Shown here: positions 31,239-42,569 of the stretch, in pieces
Layout of the letters: every line of letters begins with the position of its first letter
Position numbering within the stretch: the stretch's first letter is position 1
Assembly: GCA_028284765.1 (NCBI GenBank)
Contig: JANQRA010000010.1
Location: 1-64,000 of the forward strand
Length of the DNA: 64,000 bases
DNA from: Acidimicrobiia bacterium
Lineage (GTDB): Bacteria; Actinomycetota; Acidimicrobiia; Spongiisociales; ZC4RG35
Reading direction: 5' to 3'
Notes under the pieces: generated by a model
The model's input: only the letters and a program-made list of their open reading frames with translations
Database searches by the model: none
What the model was told of the DNA's origin: nothing
Made by a program: the position numbers and the translations under genes

Positions 31239-33613
31239 TGACTGACCTGGTTCATGTCACGATCAATGGGACGCAGCATGAAGTTCCTGCTGGTGAGCTC
31301 CTGATCAAAGCCGCCCAGGACAACGGCACCTACATCCCACGCTTCTGCTGGCACGAGCGGATGAACCCTGTCGGCATGTGTCGTATGTGCCTCGTCGAGA
31401 TCGAGACACCGCGTGGCCCGATGATGGTCACCGCCTGCACCAATCCTGTCTCCGACGGCATGGTCGTCGATACCGAGAACGCCGAGGTCAAGAAGGCTCA
31501 AGAAGCCATCCTCGAGTTCCTGCTAGCCAACCACCCGCTCGACTGCCCGGTATGTGACAAGGGCGGAGAGTGCCCGCTACAGGACCAGGCAATGGCCTAC
31601 GGGCCGGGTGAAAGCAGATTCGTCGAGATCAAACGCCACTACGAGAAGCCGATTCCGATCTCAGACTTGGTGCTGCTCGATCGAGAGCGTTGCATCCTCT
31701 GCGCTCGTTGCACTCGGTTCAGCGACGAGATCTCAGGAGACCCGCTCATTGAGTTCAAAGATCGGGGGAACGCAACCGAAGTCAACACCTTCCCGGAGCT
31801 TCCGTTCTCGTCGTACTTCTCCGGCAACACGGTTCAGATATGTCCCGTTGGCGCCCTCACCGCTAAGCCTTATCGCTTTCGGGCCCGTCCTTGGGACCTC
31901 CAAAAGGTCGAGTCCTCCGGCATGTTCGATACCGCTCATCCCCGGCTGGAGATTCACGCGTCGCAGAACGAGATCCTCCGGTACACCGGCGTCGACAACG
32001 ACGCGACCAATCACGGCTGGCTCTCCGACAAGGACCGATTCGGTTTCGAGTACCTGCGCGCACCGGACAGGCTGACCAAACCGCTCGTGCGTCGCGACGG
32101 TGAATTCGTCGAAGTCGAGTGGCCGGAAGCGTTGGACATCGCAGCCGGTCGGCTCGAGCTGATCATCGACGAAGACGGTGGGTCGGCGATCGGAGTCATT
32201 GGTGGCGCAAACGGCACCAACGAGGACGCTTACGCCCTGTCTCGATTTGCACGCGACGTGATCGGGACGCCACATGTCGATTCACGCATGGACGACGCTT
32301 TGGCATCTCACTTTCTCGCCGCCACCGTCGACCGAGCGCTCATCTCCGACATTGACGAGGCAGACACGATCGTCGTTTGGGGTCCGGACCTGAAAGAAGA
32401 GCATCCGACGCTCTATCTGCGGGTGCGGAGAGCGGCGCAAGAACTCGGCAAGACGCTTGTCGTCGTTCACCCCCGGGCCACCGGCCTCGACGATCGGGCC
32501 ACTATCAAGGCCACCTATCGACCAGGTGGCGGATTCGAACTCCTCGACGAGATCGCAGAGGGCGATCATCCTGAGATCTCCGAAGCACTGTCCGTGGACA
32601 AGGTTGTGGCAATCGTGGGCATCGCCAGTCACGCCGATGGACCGCAGCTAGCCGAGTCGGTTGCTGCTCTGGTCCGCCAGAAGTCGTCCGGCACCAAAAT
32701 CCTACCGCTCAATGGACGTGCGAACACTTTCGGTGCGCTCGACATGGGGCTGGCTCCTGATCTCGGTCCAGGACGGCTCAATATCGAATCCCCGGGAATG
32801 TCAACAGCAGAAATGATGGAGGCTCTCGACTCTGGCGAGCTGCGGGCTCTCGTCATGGTTGGTGCCGACCCCATCGGAAACATACCGGATCCACGCTCTG
32901 CAATCAACGGGCTGGATGCGGCCGAATACGTGATTTCGATAGATCTGTTCGTCAACGAGTCCAACCTCAACGCTGACCTCATCCTCCCTGCCTCTGGGTT
33001 CGGGGAGAAGGAGGGAACTGTCACCAACGTCGAAGGAAGGGTCCAGAAGGTCAATGTCGTACGCCCCAGCCCGGGTGCAGCACGAGATGATTGGGAGATC
33101 CTCGAAGACCTGTCGCGTCACATGGGTAAAGGCATGGGGTTCAGTTCCTCAGAGACAATCGCCAAACAGATCTCAGAGACGGCCCCCGCGTATAGCGGTG
33201 TGACCCATGATCTTCTGGAATGGGACGAACGAGATGGCGTGGTCGTGCCGATTGATGGAGGCCAGAGCTTCGATCACATTCCGGTTGCCCTCGAAGGCCC
33301 CAAGGCTCCCGGCGCACAGTTCACGCTGCATAGTGCCCGCGTTCTCTATGACGACGGCGTGCGGGTTCGCCACTGCGCCTCGCTCGCACCCCTAGCCCGT
33401 GGACCGGTCGTTCAAGTGAATCCCCAAGACGCTCCCGGGCTCGGCGCTCAGGACGGCTCGTCTGTCAAGGTGACGACTGGCCACGGCACGGGCGAGTTCA
33501 CAGCGGTCCTCGACCCAGACACTCCTTCGGGTGTGGTCTTCATCCCCTTCGATCAACCCGGCGCACGCTCTCTAGGAACCGATCCGGTTGTTCGCCTGAA
33601 GGTGGTCAACTGA
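31238..33613 (+). CDS. nuoG: NADH-quinone oxidoreductase subunit G (operon 1)
   Basis: About 791 residues from ATG 31238. The N-terminus holds a 2Fe-2S ferredoxin domain (PRFCWHERM, GMCRMCLVEIE, ACTNPV), then a His-Cys3 4Fe-4S site (HPLDCPVCDKGGECPLQD) and a further 4Fe-4S cluster (CILCARCTRFSDEI, CPVGALT), followed by a molybdopterin oxidoreductase-type fold without cofactor. It conducts electrons from NuoF to NuoI. The stop overlaps nuoH. No equivalent gene is in the second operon. Confidence 0.96.
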   Translation: MTDLVHVTINGTQHEVPAGELLIKAAQDNGTYIPRFCWHERMNPVGMCRMCLVEIETPRGPMMVTACTNPVSDGMVVDTENAEVKKAQEAILEFLLANHPLDCPVCDKGGECPLQDQAMAYGPGESRFVEIKRHYEKPIPISDLVLLDRERCILCARCTRFSDEISGDPLIEFKDRGNATEVNTFPELPFSSYFSGNTVQICPVGALTAKPYRFRARPWDLQKVESSGMFDTAHPRLEIHASQNEILRYTGVDNDATNHGWLSDKDRFGFEYLRAPDRLTKPLVRRDGEFVEVEWPEALDIAAGRLELIIDEDGGSAIGVIGGANGTNEDAYALSRFARDVIGTPHVDSRMDDALASHFLAATVDRALISDIDEADTIVVWGPDLKEEHPTLYLRVRRAAQELGKTLVVVHPRATGLDDRATIKATYRPGGGFELLDEIAEGDHPEISEALSVDKVVAIVGIASHADGPQLAESVAALVRQKSSGTKILPLNGRANTFGALDMGLAPDLGPGRLNIESPGMSTAEMMEALDSGELRALVMVGADPIGNIPDPRSAINGLDAAEYVISIDLFVNESNLNADLILPASGFGEKEGTVTNVEGRVQKVNVVRPSPGAARDDWEILEDLSRHMGKGMGFSSSETIAKQISETAPAYSGVTHDLLEWDERDGVVVPIDGGQSFDHIPVALEGPKAPGAQFTLHSARVLYDDGVRVRHCASLAPLARGPVVQVNPQDAPGLGAQDGSSVKVTTGHGTGEFTAVLDPDTPSGVVFIPFDQPGARSLGTDPVVRLKVVN

Positions 33614-34689
33614 TGGGTTGGGTCGAGTGGGGAGTGGTCGTTCTGAGGGTCCTTCTGGTGTTTGTCCTGCTCTTGGGTGCAACCATCATCAACGTTTGGG
33701 CCGAGCGAAAGATCGTCGCGGACATGCAGAGCCGAATCGGCCCGAAGCGCGCCGGTCCTTGGGGGATCTTGCAAACGGTCGCAGACGGTCTCAAGCTCTT
33801 CTTCAAAGAGTCGGTGACGCCACGGAAGGTTGAGCTTGGTGCTTACCTCCTGGCGCCGTTCCTCGCCGTGATCCCCGCCTTCCTGATCTTCATGGTGATC
33901 CCCTTCGGTGCCCCGTTCATGATCGGCGACACCGAAATCGCACTCCAAGGGGCCGACCTCAACGCCGGGCTCCTGTTCATCCTGGCCATGTCATCCATGG
34001 CGGTGTATGCGGTAGTTCTGGCCGGATGGTCGTCTGGTTCGAAGTATCCGCTGATTGGCGGTGTGCGGGCGACCGCCCAAGCCATCTCGTACGAAGCAGC
34101 GATGGGTCTCGCCATGGTGGCCGTGGTGATGTTTACGGCGACCCAAGGTCCAGGCGGCACACTGAGCCTCTCCGAGATCGTCGCCCGACAAGATGGAACC
34201 TGGCTGGGCTTCATTCCTCAGTGGAACGTCTTTCCCCAGATCGTTGCCTTCGTCATCTTCATGATTGCCATCGTCGCCGAAACCAACCGTGCCCCCTTTG
34301 ACCTCGTCGAGGCCGAGCAAGAGATTGTCGGCGGATTCCACACCGAGTACTCCGGGATGCGTTTCGCGATGTTCTTCCTTGCGGAGTACATCAACATCTT
34401 CTCGATGTCGGCCCTCGCCGCCACCCTCTTCCTCGGAGGATGGAATGGCCCGACCTGGGAGGGCACGGTGCCAGCGTTCGTGTCGGCCATCCTTCCCACC
34501 GTATGGTTCCTGCTGAAGACCTACTTCATCGTCTTCATCTTCTTCTGGATCCGTGCCACTCTTCCTCGGCTGAGATACGACCAACTGATGTCAATCGGAT
34601 GGAAGCGGCTGATTCCCGCCGCCCTCGCCTGGATCGTGCTTTCTGCGATTTCGATCGGTGTTCGTCAATTTGGACTGCCCTGGAGCTGA
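33613..34689 (+). CDS. nuoH: NADH-quinone oxidoreductase subunit H (operon 1)
   Basis: A 358-residue membrane subunit with eight or nine helices that forms much of the quinone channel. Motifs: WAERKIVADMQSRIGPKRAG near residue 30, LKLFFKE, AETNRAPFDLVEAEQEIVGG near 220 and HTEYSGMRFAMFFLAEY. The acidic E-rich loop (EAEQE) is the conserved proton-entry region. ATG overlaps the nuoG stop by one base; nuoI begins 3 bp after its stop. Confidence 0.97.
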   Translation: MGWVEWGVVVLRVLLVFVLLLGATIINVWAERKIVADMQSRIGPKRAGPWGILQTVADGLKLFFKESVTPRKVELGAYLLAPFLAVIPAFLIFMVIPFGAPFMIGDTEIALQGADLNAGLLFILAMSSMAVYAVVLAGWSSGSKYPLIGGVRATAQAISYEAAMGLAMVAVVMFTATQGPGGTLSLSEIVARQDGTWLGFIPQWNVFPQIVAFVIFMIAIVAETNRAPFDLVEAEQEIVGGFHTEYSGMRFAMFFLAEYINIFSMSALAATLFLGGWNGPTWEGTVPAFVSAILPTVWFLLKTYFIVFIFFWIRATLPRLRYDQLMSIGWKRLIPAALAWIVLSAISIGVRQFGLPWS

Positions 34690-34692
34690 CGC

Positions 34693-35343
34693 ATGGGACT
34701 CATTTCTGAACTGGTCAAAGGACTTCGGGTCACCGGAGGCACCATGCTTCGCACCATCACCGGCCGTGAGTTGGTGACCACGGAGTATCCCCACGAGATG
34801 CGGGAGAAGCCTCAACGATTCCACGGTCGTCATGTTCTCAACCGCTATCCCGACGGCATGGAGAAGTGCATCGGTTGCCAGCTTTGCGCCGGTGCTTGTC
34901 CAGCGGATTGCATCTACGTACGTGGCGAGGACAACGACCCGGACAATCCGACGTCCCCAGGCGAGCGGTATGGCTACGTCTACGAAATCAACATGCTTCG
35001 TTGCATCTTCTGCGGTCTGTGTGTTGAGGCGTGTCCGACAGAAGCCATCACGATGACGCACCTGTTCGAGATGTCGACGACCAATCACCAAGACGCCATC
35101 TACACCAAAGACGAGTTGTTGATGAAGTCCGACGGATCGGTGCCTCACATGTTCCCGGATGACCAACTGGCGGATCACGATGAGCTGTTGACGGCAGACG
35201 GATGGGTGCGAGCTACCTCTACCTCGGGTGTCGCCGCCTATCAAGGCGTTCAGATGTGGCAGGGGACGCCGGGCCCGGCGTCCTGGGAGCCCGAACCATC
35301 GCAAGACATCAGGGATGCGATGTCTGAGGACGACGATGGTTGA
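34693..35343 (+). CDS. nuoI: NADH-quinone oxidoreductase subunit I (operon 1)
   Basis: A 216-residue dicluster ferredoxin subunit with [18 protein letters not shown] and [18 protein letters not shown], which bind centres N6a and N6b. It links NuoG to NuoB. The C-terminal 70 residues after the second cluster are longer than in NuoI2 (166 residues). The stop overlaps the nuoJ start. Confidence 0.97.
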   Translation: MGLISELVKGLRVTGGTMLRTITGRELVTTEYPHEMREKPQRFHGRHVLNRYPDGMEKCIGCQLCAGACPADCIYVRGEDNDPDNPTSPGERYGYVYEINMLRCIFCGLCVEACPTEAITMTHLFEMSTTNHQDAIYTKDELLMKSDGSVPHMFPDDQLADHDELLTADGWVRATSTSGVAAYQGVQMWQGTPGPASWEPEPSQDIRDAMSEDDDG

Positions 35344-35863
35344 AACTCTTCTCTTCGTCGTGATGGCGCTGGTGGCGATTGCCGGTGCCGCTCTTGTTGT
35401 CCTGGCTCGGAATCCCGTTTATTCCGCTCTTGGCCTACTCGGAACTCTGCTGTCGGTCGCCGTGCTCTATGTGGTTCAGCTGGCGCACATGGTTGCCGCC
35501 GTGCAGGTCATCGTCTACGCCGGGGCGGTACTCACGCTCTTCCTGTTCGTGATCATGCTCATCGGGGTCGACAAAGACGAGCCTTCCCGCGACGAGACCC
35601 TCCCATTCCAGCGCTGGATTGTTGGTGGTGTGGCTGCCGTCATCGTTCTCTTCGCCGCCGGGCTGACTCTCTTTGGCGACTTTGACTGGGTGCCAGCTGC
35701 CAGTTCGGACGTTTTGCCAGAGGCAACCAACGGGACGATCGAAGCTATCGCCGAGCCGCTGTTCACCGATTGGGTACTTGCTTTCGAGGCGACGGCGTTG
35801 CTGTTGACAATTGCCGCAGCCGGTGCGATCGCCCTCGCCCACTACCGCCGGAGAGAGGGCTGA
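35336..35863 (+). CDS. nuoJ: NADH-quinone oxidoreductase subunit J (operon 1)
   Basis: About 175 residues and five membrane helices with the conserved third-helix segment [20 protein letters not shown], whose pi-bulge region couples quinone chemistry to the proton pumps. ATG 35336 was chosen: it overlaps nuoI by 8 bp and gives family length. The stop overlaps the nuoK start (TGATG). Confidence 0.95.
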   Translation: MVETLLFVVMALVAIAGAALVVLARNPVYSALGLLGTLLSVAVLYVVQLAHMVAAVQVIVYAGAVLTLFLFVIMLIGVDKDEPSRDETLPFQRWIVGGVAAVIVLFAAGLTLFGDFDWVPAASSDVLPEATNGTIEAIAEPLFTDWVLAFEATALLLTIAAAGAIALAHYRRREG

Positions 35864-36165
35864 TGGTCGATCCCGGGTGGTACATGGGCCTCGCGGCCGT
35901 GCTCTTCACGATCGGCTCGCTTGGCCTGCTGGTCCGTCGAAACGCATTGGTCATGTTCATGTGTATCGAACTGATGCTCAATGCGGTGAACCTCACGCTG
36001 ATCTCTGCCGGTCGCGCCCTGGGTGACATCAATGGCCAGGTGGCCGTCTTCTTCATCTTGGTGGTCGCCGCGGCGGAGGTAGTGGTCGGGCTGGCCATCA
36101 TCGTCTCCATATTCCGCCTTCGTTCAACGGCCTCGGTCGACGAGCTCTCGGAGCTCCGCGGATGA
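35863..36165 (+). CDS. nuoK: NADH-quinone oxidoreductase subunit K (operon 1)
   Basis: A 100-residue membrane subunit with three helices. The two conserved Glu of the proton path are visible in [11 protein letters not shown] and [16 protein letters not shown] 35863 overlaps the nuoJ stop. After its stop a 91-bp gap contains repeat A3 before nuoL. Confidence 0.96.
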   Translation: MVDPGWYMGLAAVLFTIGSLGLLVRRNALVMFMCIELMLNAVNLTLISAGRALGDINGQVAVFFILVVAAAEVVVGLAIIVSIFRLRSTASVDELSELRG

Positions 36166-36179
36166 CCCTCTCTCCGCCG

Positions 36180-36226
36180 AACCCCGGGTTCATATCGCCA
36201 TATACGGCTGCTATCGGATCAAGAAC
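36180..36226 (-). repeat. Family A palindromic repeat, copy A3
   Basis: A 47-bp copy on the minus strand, in the nuoK-nuoL gap. Its core GCCGTATATGGC has a G-T pair where A4 has A-T and A1 has G-C. It faces A4, which lies on the other side of nuoL. Confidence 0.88.
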
Positions 36227-36256
36227 GGTTGCCGCCTGGGCAAATCGGGGGCGGAC

Positions 36257-38143
36257 ATGATCGATCTCCTCTGGCTGATCATTGCCCTGCCGCTGGCCAG
36301 TGCCATCGGCCTCCACTTCTTTGGTCGCTTTCTCAAAGAGCCGCTTGCCGGATGGGTGGCCAGCGCCGCGATCGTCGGATCGTTTAGCATCGCCCTGGCT
36401 GCGGCTATTCCGTTCATCCAGGGCGGGGAGCACGGCGAGACAGTCCTGCTCTGGGAGTGGATGCCGGCGATAGGCGCCAACCTCGAGATTCTCTGGGATC
36501 CGCTTTCGGCGCTCATGGTGCTAATCGTCACCGGCGTCGGCACCCTCATCCACATCTTTGCGATTGGATACATGCACGGCGACGAGCGGTTCCATCGTTT
36601 CTTCACGAATCTCAGCCTCTTCGCAGCCTCCATGTTGATCCTGGTTCTCGGTGGCAACTACGCCATGCTCTTCCTCGGGTGGGAGCTCGTCGGTCTCTGC
36701 TCCTATCTTCTGATCGGGTTCTGGTTCACCAGGCCGTCGGCGGCTGCAGCTGCGAAGAAGGCCTTTGTCGTCAACCGAATCGGCGACTTCGGCTTCATGG
36801 TCGGCCTCATGCTGGTGTTCGTGACCTTCGGCACTCTTTCCTACACGGGGGTCTTCGATCGGGCCGGAGACGAGCTAACGACTGGTCTTGCCACTGCAAT
36901 CGGCCTCTTGTTCCTGGTGGGAGCGGCGGGCAAGTCAGCCCAGATCCCTCTTTACGTCTGGCTCCCGGATGCCATGGAAGGACCGACGCCGGTATCAGCC
37001 CTCATCCACGCGGCGACGATGGTCACGGCCGGCGTCTATCTGATCGCCAGGTCGGCAGTGATCTTCGAGATGTCGACCGCAGCGCAGGTGACGGTGGCCA
37101 CGATCGGTGCGGCCACGGCCCTTGTCGCAGCCACGATCGCCCTCGCCCAGCGCGACATCAAGAAGGTCCTCGCGTACTCGACTGTTTCGCAGCTGGGGTA
37201 CATGTTCTTGGCCGTGGGGACGACCGCATACGTCGCTGGCATCTTCCATCTCATGACGCACGCCTTCTTCAAAGCACTGCTCTTCTTGGGTGCAGGGTCC
37301 GTCATCCATGCCATGAGTGATGAACAAGACATGCACAAGATGGGTGGACTTCGCAAGAAGATGCCGGTAACGGCCCTCACCATGGGCATCGCGACGCTGG
37401 CGATCGCAGGCATTCCCCCTCTGGCAGGCTTCTGGTCGAAGGATGAGATCCTTGGTTCAGCGTTTGGCCGTGGCGGATGGTTCTCTGTTCTCTGGATTGT
37501 CGGGCTGATCACAGCCCTGCTCACTGCCTTCTATATGACCCGTCAGTGGGTGATGGTCTTCCTGGGTGAGCCCAGGTGGGACGAGGGTCAGAAGCCCCAC
37601 GAGTCACCGCGAGTAATGACCATTCCACTCGTGATACTTGCCGTGCTTTCGATTGTCGGCGGGCTGATCAACACACCTTTCGCGTTTGGCCTCGAGCACT
37701 TCCTCGAACCGTCTTTTGAACTGGTGGACATCGCTCACCCACCTGACGGATGGGGAGCCTTCATCCTTCTCGCCGGGCTCTCGGTGATGGCTGGGCTGGC
37801 CGGTGCGGCAGCCGCCTATCTCACCTATCGGCAGTCGCCGGAGAGCTGGCAGGGATTCGAAGATGGGTTCGAGCCTCTGTGGGGCACTTGGGAGAGTGCC
37901 TACAACGTGGACGACGTATACGGCAGGGTCATCGTGGCACCCGGCAAGAAGGCAGCTGAGGTGGCGGCATTCGATGTGGACCTACCTGTGATCGATGGCG
38001 CTGTGAATGGTGTGGCCAAGCTCGTTCGCAACATCGGTGAATGGACCCGGCCGCTTCAGACGGGCTTCGTCAGGAACTACGGCGCGCTCTTCCTCGCCGG
38101 GACCGTGACCATCGTCATCTGGATCGTGGTGGGTGCGGGATGA
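36257..38143 (+). CDS. nuoL: NADH-quinone oxidoreductase subunit L (operon 1)
   Basis: A 628-residue antiporter-like proton-pumping subunit. Motifs: WELVGLCSYLLIGFW, FVVNRIGDFGFMVGL, KSAQIPLYVWLPDAMEGPTPVSALIH in adjoining parts, and THAFFKALLFLGAGSVIH; conserved Lys and Glu residues of the proton channel are within these. The C-terminal lateral helix is present. The gene is bracketed by inverted family A repeats (A3 before, A4 after) yet appears intact. Confidence 0.97.
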   Translation: MIDLLWLIIALPLASAIGLHFFGRFLKEPLAGWVASAAIVGSFSIALAAAIPFIQGGEHGETVLLWEWMPAIGANLEILWDPLSALMVLIVTGVGTLIHIFAIGYMHGDERFHRFFTNLSLFAASMLILVLGGNYAMLFLGWELVGLCSYLLIGFWFTRPSAAAAAKKAFVVNRIGDFGFMVGLMLVFVTFGTLSYTGVFDRAGDELTTGLATAIGLLFLVGAAGKSAQIPLYVWLPDAMEGPTPVSALIHAATMVTAGVYLIARSAVIFEMSTAAQVTVATIGAATALVAATIALAQRDIKKVLAYSTVSQLGYMFLAVGTTAYVAGIFHLMTHAFFKALLFLGAGSVIHAMSDEQDMHKMGGLRKKMPVTALTMGIATLAIAGIPPLAGFWSKDEILGSAFGRGGWFSVLWIVGLITALLTAFYMTRQWVMVFLGEPRWDEGQKPHESPRVMTIPLVILAVLSIVGGLINTPFAFGLEHFLEPSFELVDIAHPPDGWGAFILLAGLSVMAGLAGAAAAYLTYRQSPESWQGFEDGFEPLWGTWESAYNVDDVYGRVIVAPGKKAAEVAAFDVDLPVIDGAVNGVAKLVRNIGEWTRPLQTGFVRNYGALFLAGTVTIVIWIVVGAG

Positions 38144-38160
38144 GATCAGCCTTGCTGTCC

Positions 38161-38207
38161 GTATTCGATCCGATATCAGCCATATATGGCGATATGAACC
38201 CCGGGTT
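38161..38207 (+). repeat. Family A palindromic repeat, copy A4
   Basis: A 47-bp copy on the plus strand in the nuoL-nuoM junction, ending 6 bp before the likely nuoM start. It has the most perfect core (GCCATATATGGC between GATATC and GATATG). It is inverted relative to A3. Confidence 0.88.
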
Positions 38208-38213
38208 GCTGAA

Positions 38214-39742
<1,529 letters not shown>

Positions 39743-39746
<4 letters not shown>

Positions 39747-41200
39747 TTACTCCCGAGATCAGCTGGATCGCGATTTTTCCCGAGCTGCTTCTCGCCTTGG
39801 GTGCGGCAGGTGTCCTTCTGGTCGAGGTCCAGTGGAAGCCAGACAAGTCGGTGCTGGGCACGATCGCAGCCGGCTCCGTCGTCTTCGCAGCTGCCTTCAC
39901 AGTCCTGCAGTGGGTTGACGCCTCAGACGCTGTCGAGGCCGGAGCTGTCGGTGACCTCGTCGCTTTCTCTGGAATGGTGCTGATGGACGGCATGGCCATC
40001 TTCGGCCGGTTTGTGATCCTCGCTGTCACCGGGTTCGGGATCATGGCCGGCTGGCGCTACATCGAGTCACTGGGCCGGAGGAGCGCAGAGGCGATTGCTC
40101 TGGTGTTACTGGCTTCGGCCGGATTCTCGATCATGGTCGCGTCGAACAACCTCGTGATGATGTTCCTGGGGTTGGAGGTCGGCTCGATCGCCCTGTATGT
40201 GCTGGCCGGCATGTCGCGGGAGCGGGTGAGGTCGGACGAGGCGGCGATCAAATACTTCTTGCTCGGCTCCTTCGCCTCTGCGGTCTTCATCTACGGCGTC
40301 GCCCTTCTCTATGCGGGCACCGGGCAGTTTGAGGTTCTCGCCATTCGGCAGTTCCTGTCCGACACGCTGCTTCTATCCCCGGCCGTCGCACTGATTGGAA
40401 CTGCCCTCGTAATTGTCGGCCTTGGGTTCAAGGTTTCCGCCGCACCGTTCCACTCTTGGGCTCCGGACGTGTATCAAGGCGCTCCTTCGGGTCTCGTGGG
40501 TTACATGGCCGCCATAGCCAAGATCGCCGGCTTCGTCGCCATAGCGAGGATTCTTCTGACGGGGCTCTCGGAATTTGAGCTCAATTGGCTTCCGATCGTC
40601 GCTGGAATAGCGGCTCTTTCGATGCTCCTGGGTTCGATGGTCGCCCTGGTGCAGGGAGACGTGCGCCGGATGCTTGCCTATTCGGGTGTCGCTCACGCCG
40701 GATTCATCATGACGGGCGTGGTCGGGGCTTCGACCTCAGGAATCCTGTTCTATCTGGCCGTCTATGCCCTACAGCTTGTCGGGGCGTTTGCTGTCGTGTC
40801 AGCCGTCAGTGGTCCCGCCAACGCCGGCTCTGAGATCGACGACTATCGCGGATTGTCAACGCGGTCTCCGATGCTGGCTCTCTCATTCGCCGTGATCCTC
40901 CTTGGAATGGCCGGTCTGCCGTTGACCTCAGGATTCATCGCGAAATTCGGGGTGTTCGCCTCGGCGTGGTCCACCGGATATGAATGGCTCGTCATCGTCG
41001 CCGTTCTGGCATCGGTGATTGCCTTTGCTTTCTATCTGAGAATCATCGTTGTCATGTTCATGACTGACGATGAGGGCGACGATCTGCCGGTTCCCGGGAC
41101 CTTGAGGTGGGTGCTCGGTGTCGCAGTGGTCACGACGATCGTGTGGGGTGTCCTGCCAGGTTCTCTGCTGAGGGCGGCCACGGATGCGCTACCTCTTTAG
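39743..41200 (+). CDS. nuoN: NADH-quinone oxidoreductase subunit N (operon 1)
   Basis: A 485-residue antiporter-like membrane subunit, the last of the 14 complex I genes. Motifs: GLEVGSIALYVLAGM, DEAAIKYFLLGSFASA, AAPFHSWAPDVYQGAPS and VRRMLAYSGVAHAGF. GTG 39743 overlaps the nuoM stop (GTGA). Its last 17 bases overlap the next gene, so that gene may be expressed with the operon. Confidence 0.97.
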
Positions 41201-42344
41201 ATACGGAGCCGTTGCCCTAGTCGCGATCCTGTCAGTTCTCTTGATGGATGCTCCGGTCTCGGCAGCGGAAACGTCCAACTCGGAATCAGTGATCATCCCG
41301 ACTGACGATGTCCTGGAGGACGATCTTTATGCCGGGGCGATCCGTGTCATCGTTGACGGAACCCTCGACGGAGACTTGATCGCCTTTGCGGGTGAAGAGG
41401 TGGTGATCAACGGTGTGGTGACCGGGTCTGTCTTCGCTATGACACCATCAGTAGTCGTTAACGGTCGTGTGGATGGATCACTTCGTGCCTCAGGTGGCGA
41501 GGTCGTGGTCAGCGGTGAGGTGGGCCGTGACGTGGTTGTCGCCGGGTTCGCACTAAGCCTTACCTCGGAGTCGAACGTCACCGGTGATGTTGTGGCTTGG
41601 GTCTGGTCCGGAGAAGCACTCGGCTCGATAGGAGGAGACCTCGGTGGATCCTTCAACAGTCTCGATGTGGCCGGCCAGGTCGATGGCGATATCGAAGTCT
41701 CGGTTTCTCAACTGAGGGTTGTCGAACAGCTGGTTGTCGGGGGCGATCTCGGCTATCGCTCGGCGTCGGACGCTGAGGGCCTGGAGTTGGCTGAAGTCGG
41801 CGGGGCGACAGTCAAGGAGACTCCGCTGCCCCCCAACATTCGGGTTCGGGCGCTGGGGTTCATGGCCCGCTTCATGGTCGTTCTGTTCCTGACAACGACG
41901 GCGCTGGCGGTTGCCTATGGATGGCCAAGCCAGACCAATCGGGCTGTGTCGATGGTCGGATCGAGACCGGCCCGTTCGTGGCTGACCGGCTTGGCTCTGC
42001 TGTTGACCCCGGTGTTTGTGGCGGCCATCGGTGCGTTGATTTTCAACCTCGCCCCGGCGTCTGCTGCGTTCCCACTTCTGCTGATCATTGCGCCAGTGGT
42101 GTTGGCGCTCTTCGGGGTTGTCTTCGCTCTGCTTCTCGTCGCCGGAATACCAGCCGTCGCCTGGCTGGCTGGCGTCCTCTTCAAGAAGGCAGACCTCTAC
42201 GGCGCGATCCTCATCGGGGGCCTCGGAGCCGGGCTCCTCTGGTACCTCCCGATCCTGGGCGTACTGGTACCCCTGGCGGTGCTCCCGCTCGGGCTAGGTG
42301 CCTGGGTCCTGAGCCGGTCTCAGGAGACGGCAGCGGTCGGCTGA
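41184..42344 (+). CDS. Bactofilin-like (polymer-forming) exported membrane protein
   Basis: A 386-residue protein with a signal peptide (about 1-28), a beta-helical region of short repeats (about 45-200, such as VNGRVDGSLRASGGEVVVSG in adjoining pieces) resembling bactofilin/polymer-forming domains, and four C-terminal membrane helices (about 232-375). Unlike cytoskeletal bactofilins, the beta-helix is predicted outside the cytoplasmic membrane. It overlaps nuoN by 17 bp. The role is unknown; a scaffold for envelope or respiratory complexes is speculation. Confidence 0.75.
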   Translation: MRYLFRYGAVALVAILSVLLMDAPVSAAETSNSESVIIPTDDVLEDDLYAGAIRVIVDGTLDGDLIAFAGEEVVINGVVTGSVFAMTPSVVVNGRVDGSLRASGGEVVVSGEVGRDVVVAGFALSLTSESNVTGDVVAWVWSGEALGSIGGDLGGSFNSLDVAGQVDGDIEVSVSQLRVVEQLVVGGDLGYRSASDAEGLELAEVGGATVKETPLPPNIRVRALGFMARFMVVLFLTTTALAVAYGWPSQTNRAVSMVGSRPARSWLTGLALLLTPVFVAAIGALIFNLAPASAAFPLLLIIAPVVLALFGVVFALLLVAGIPAVAWLAGVLFKKADLYGAILIGGLGAGLLWYLPILGVLVPLAVLPLGLGAWVLSRSQETAAVG

Positions 42345-42502
42345 GCCTGGTCTTCTGGAAGGTTCGACTTCGAGAATTCGATCTGCACGTGTCCACACGT
42401 GTCGCACACTGAACGACCGATCCCCGCGTGAACGGTTCTGGTCATCGTGTCGTGTCGGCAACTCTGCATCGATCGCATTCGCTTGCGGTATTTGGCAGTC
42501 AT
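42320..42502 (-). CDS. Tiny zinc-binding-type protein 1
   Basis: A 60-residue protein with CRH followed after 8 residues by AGIGRSVCDTCGHVQIEF. The pattern C-R-H-x8-A-G-[IL]-x-R-[ST]-V-C-x2-C-G-x-V-x-[IV]-[DE]-F is shared without gaps with the next small gene at 42570-42743, which argues that both are real. Cys, His and the C-x2-C pair could bind zinc. The 3' end overlaps the bactofilin-like gene on the other strand by 25 bp. The function is unknown. Confidence 0.65.
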   Translation of the reverse strand: MTAKYRKRMRSMQSCRHDTMTRTVHAGIGRSVCDTCGHVQIEFSKSNLPEDQAQPTAAVS

Positions 42503-42569
42503 ACCTATGAGATCGGCAAGCCCGGTGTTGAAACTTGGGGGTCATTCGCATTCAGCCCCGAGTGTCTAG

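Noticed and set aside
36177-36192. tRNA T-loop-like GGTTC sequence
   Set aside because: It belongs to repeat A3; no acceptor stem or anticodon arm can be built around it.
36257-38143. nuoL as a transposon passenger flanked by inverted repeats
   Set aside because: The gene is intact, in its standard operon position and with normal codon use; the repeats are small and no target duplications were seen. Kept only as a point to check.
38133-38213. N-terminal extension of NuoM1 by 27 residues
   Set aside because: The extension is mostly repeat A4 sequence and overlaps nuoL; NuoM families start near GTG 38214.
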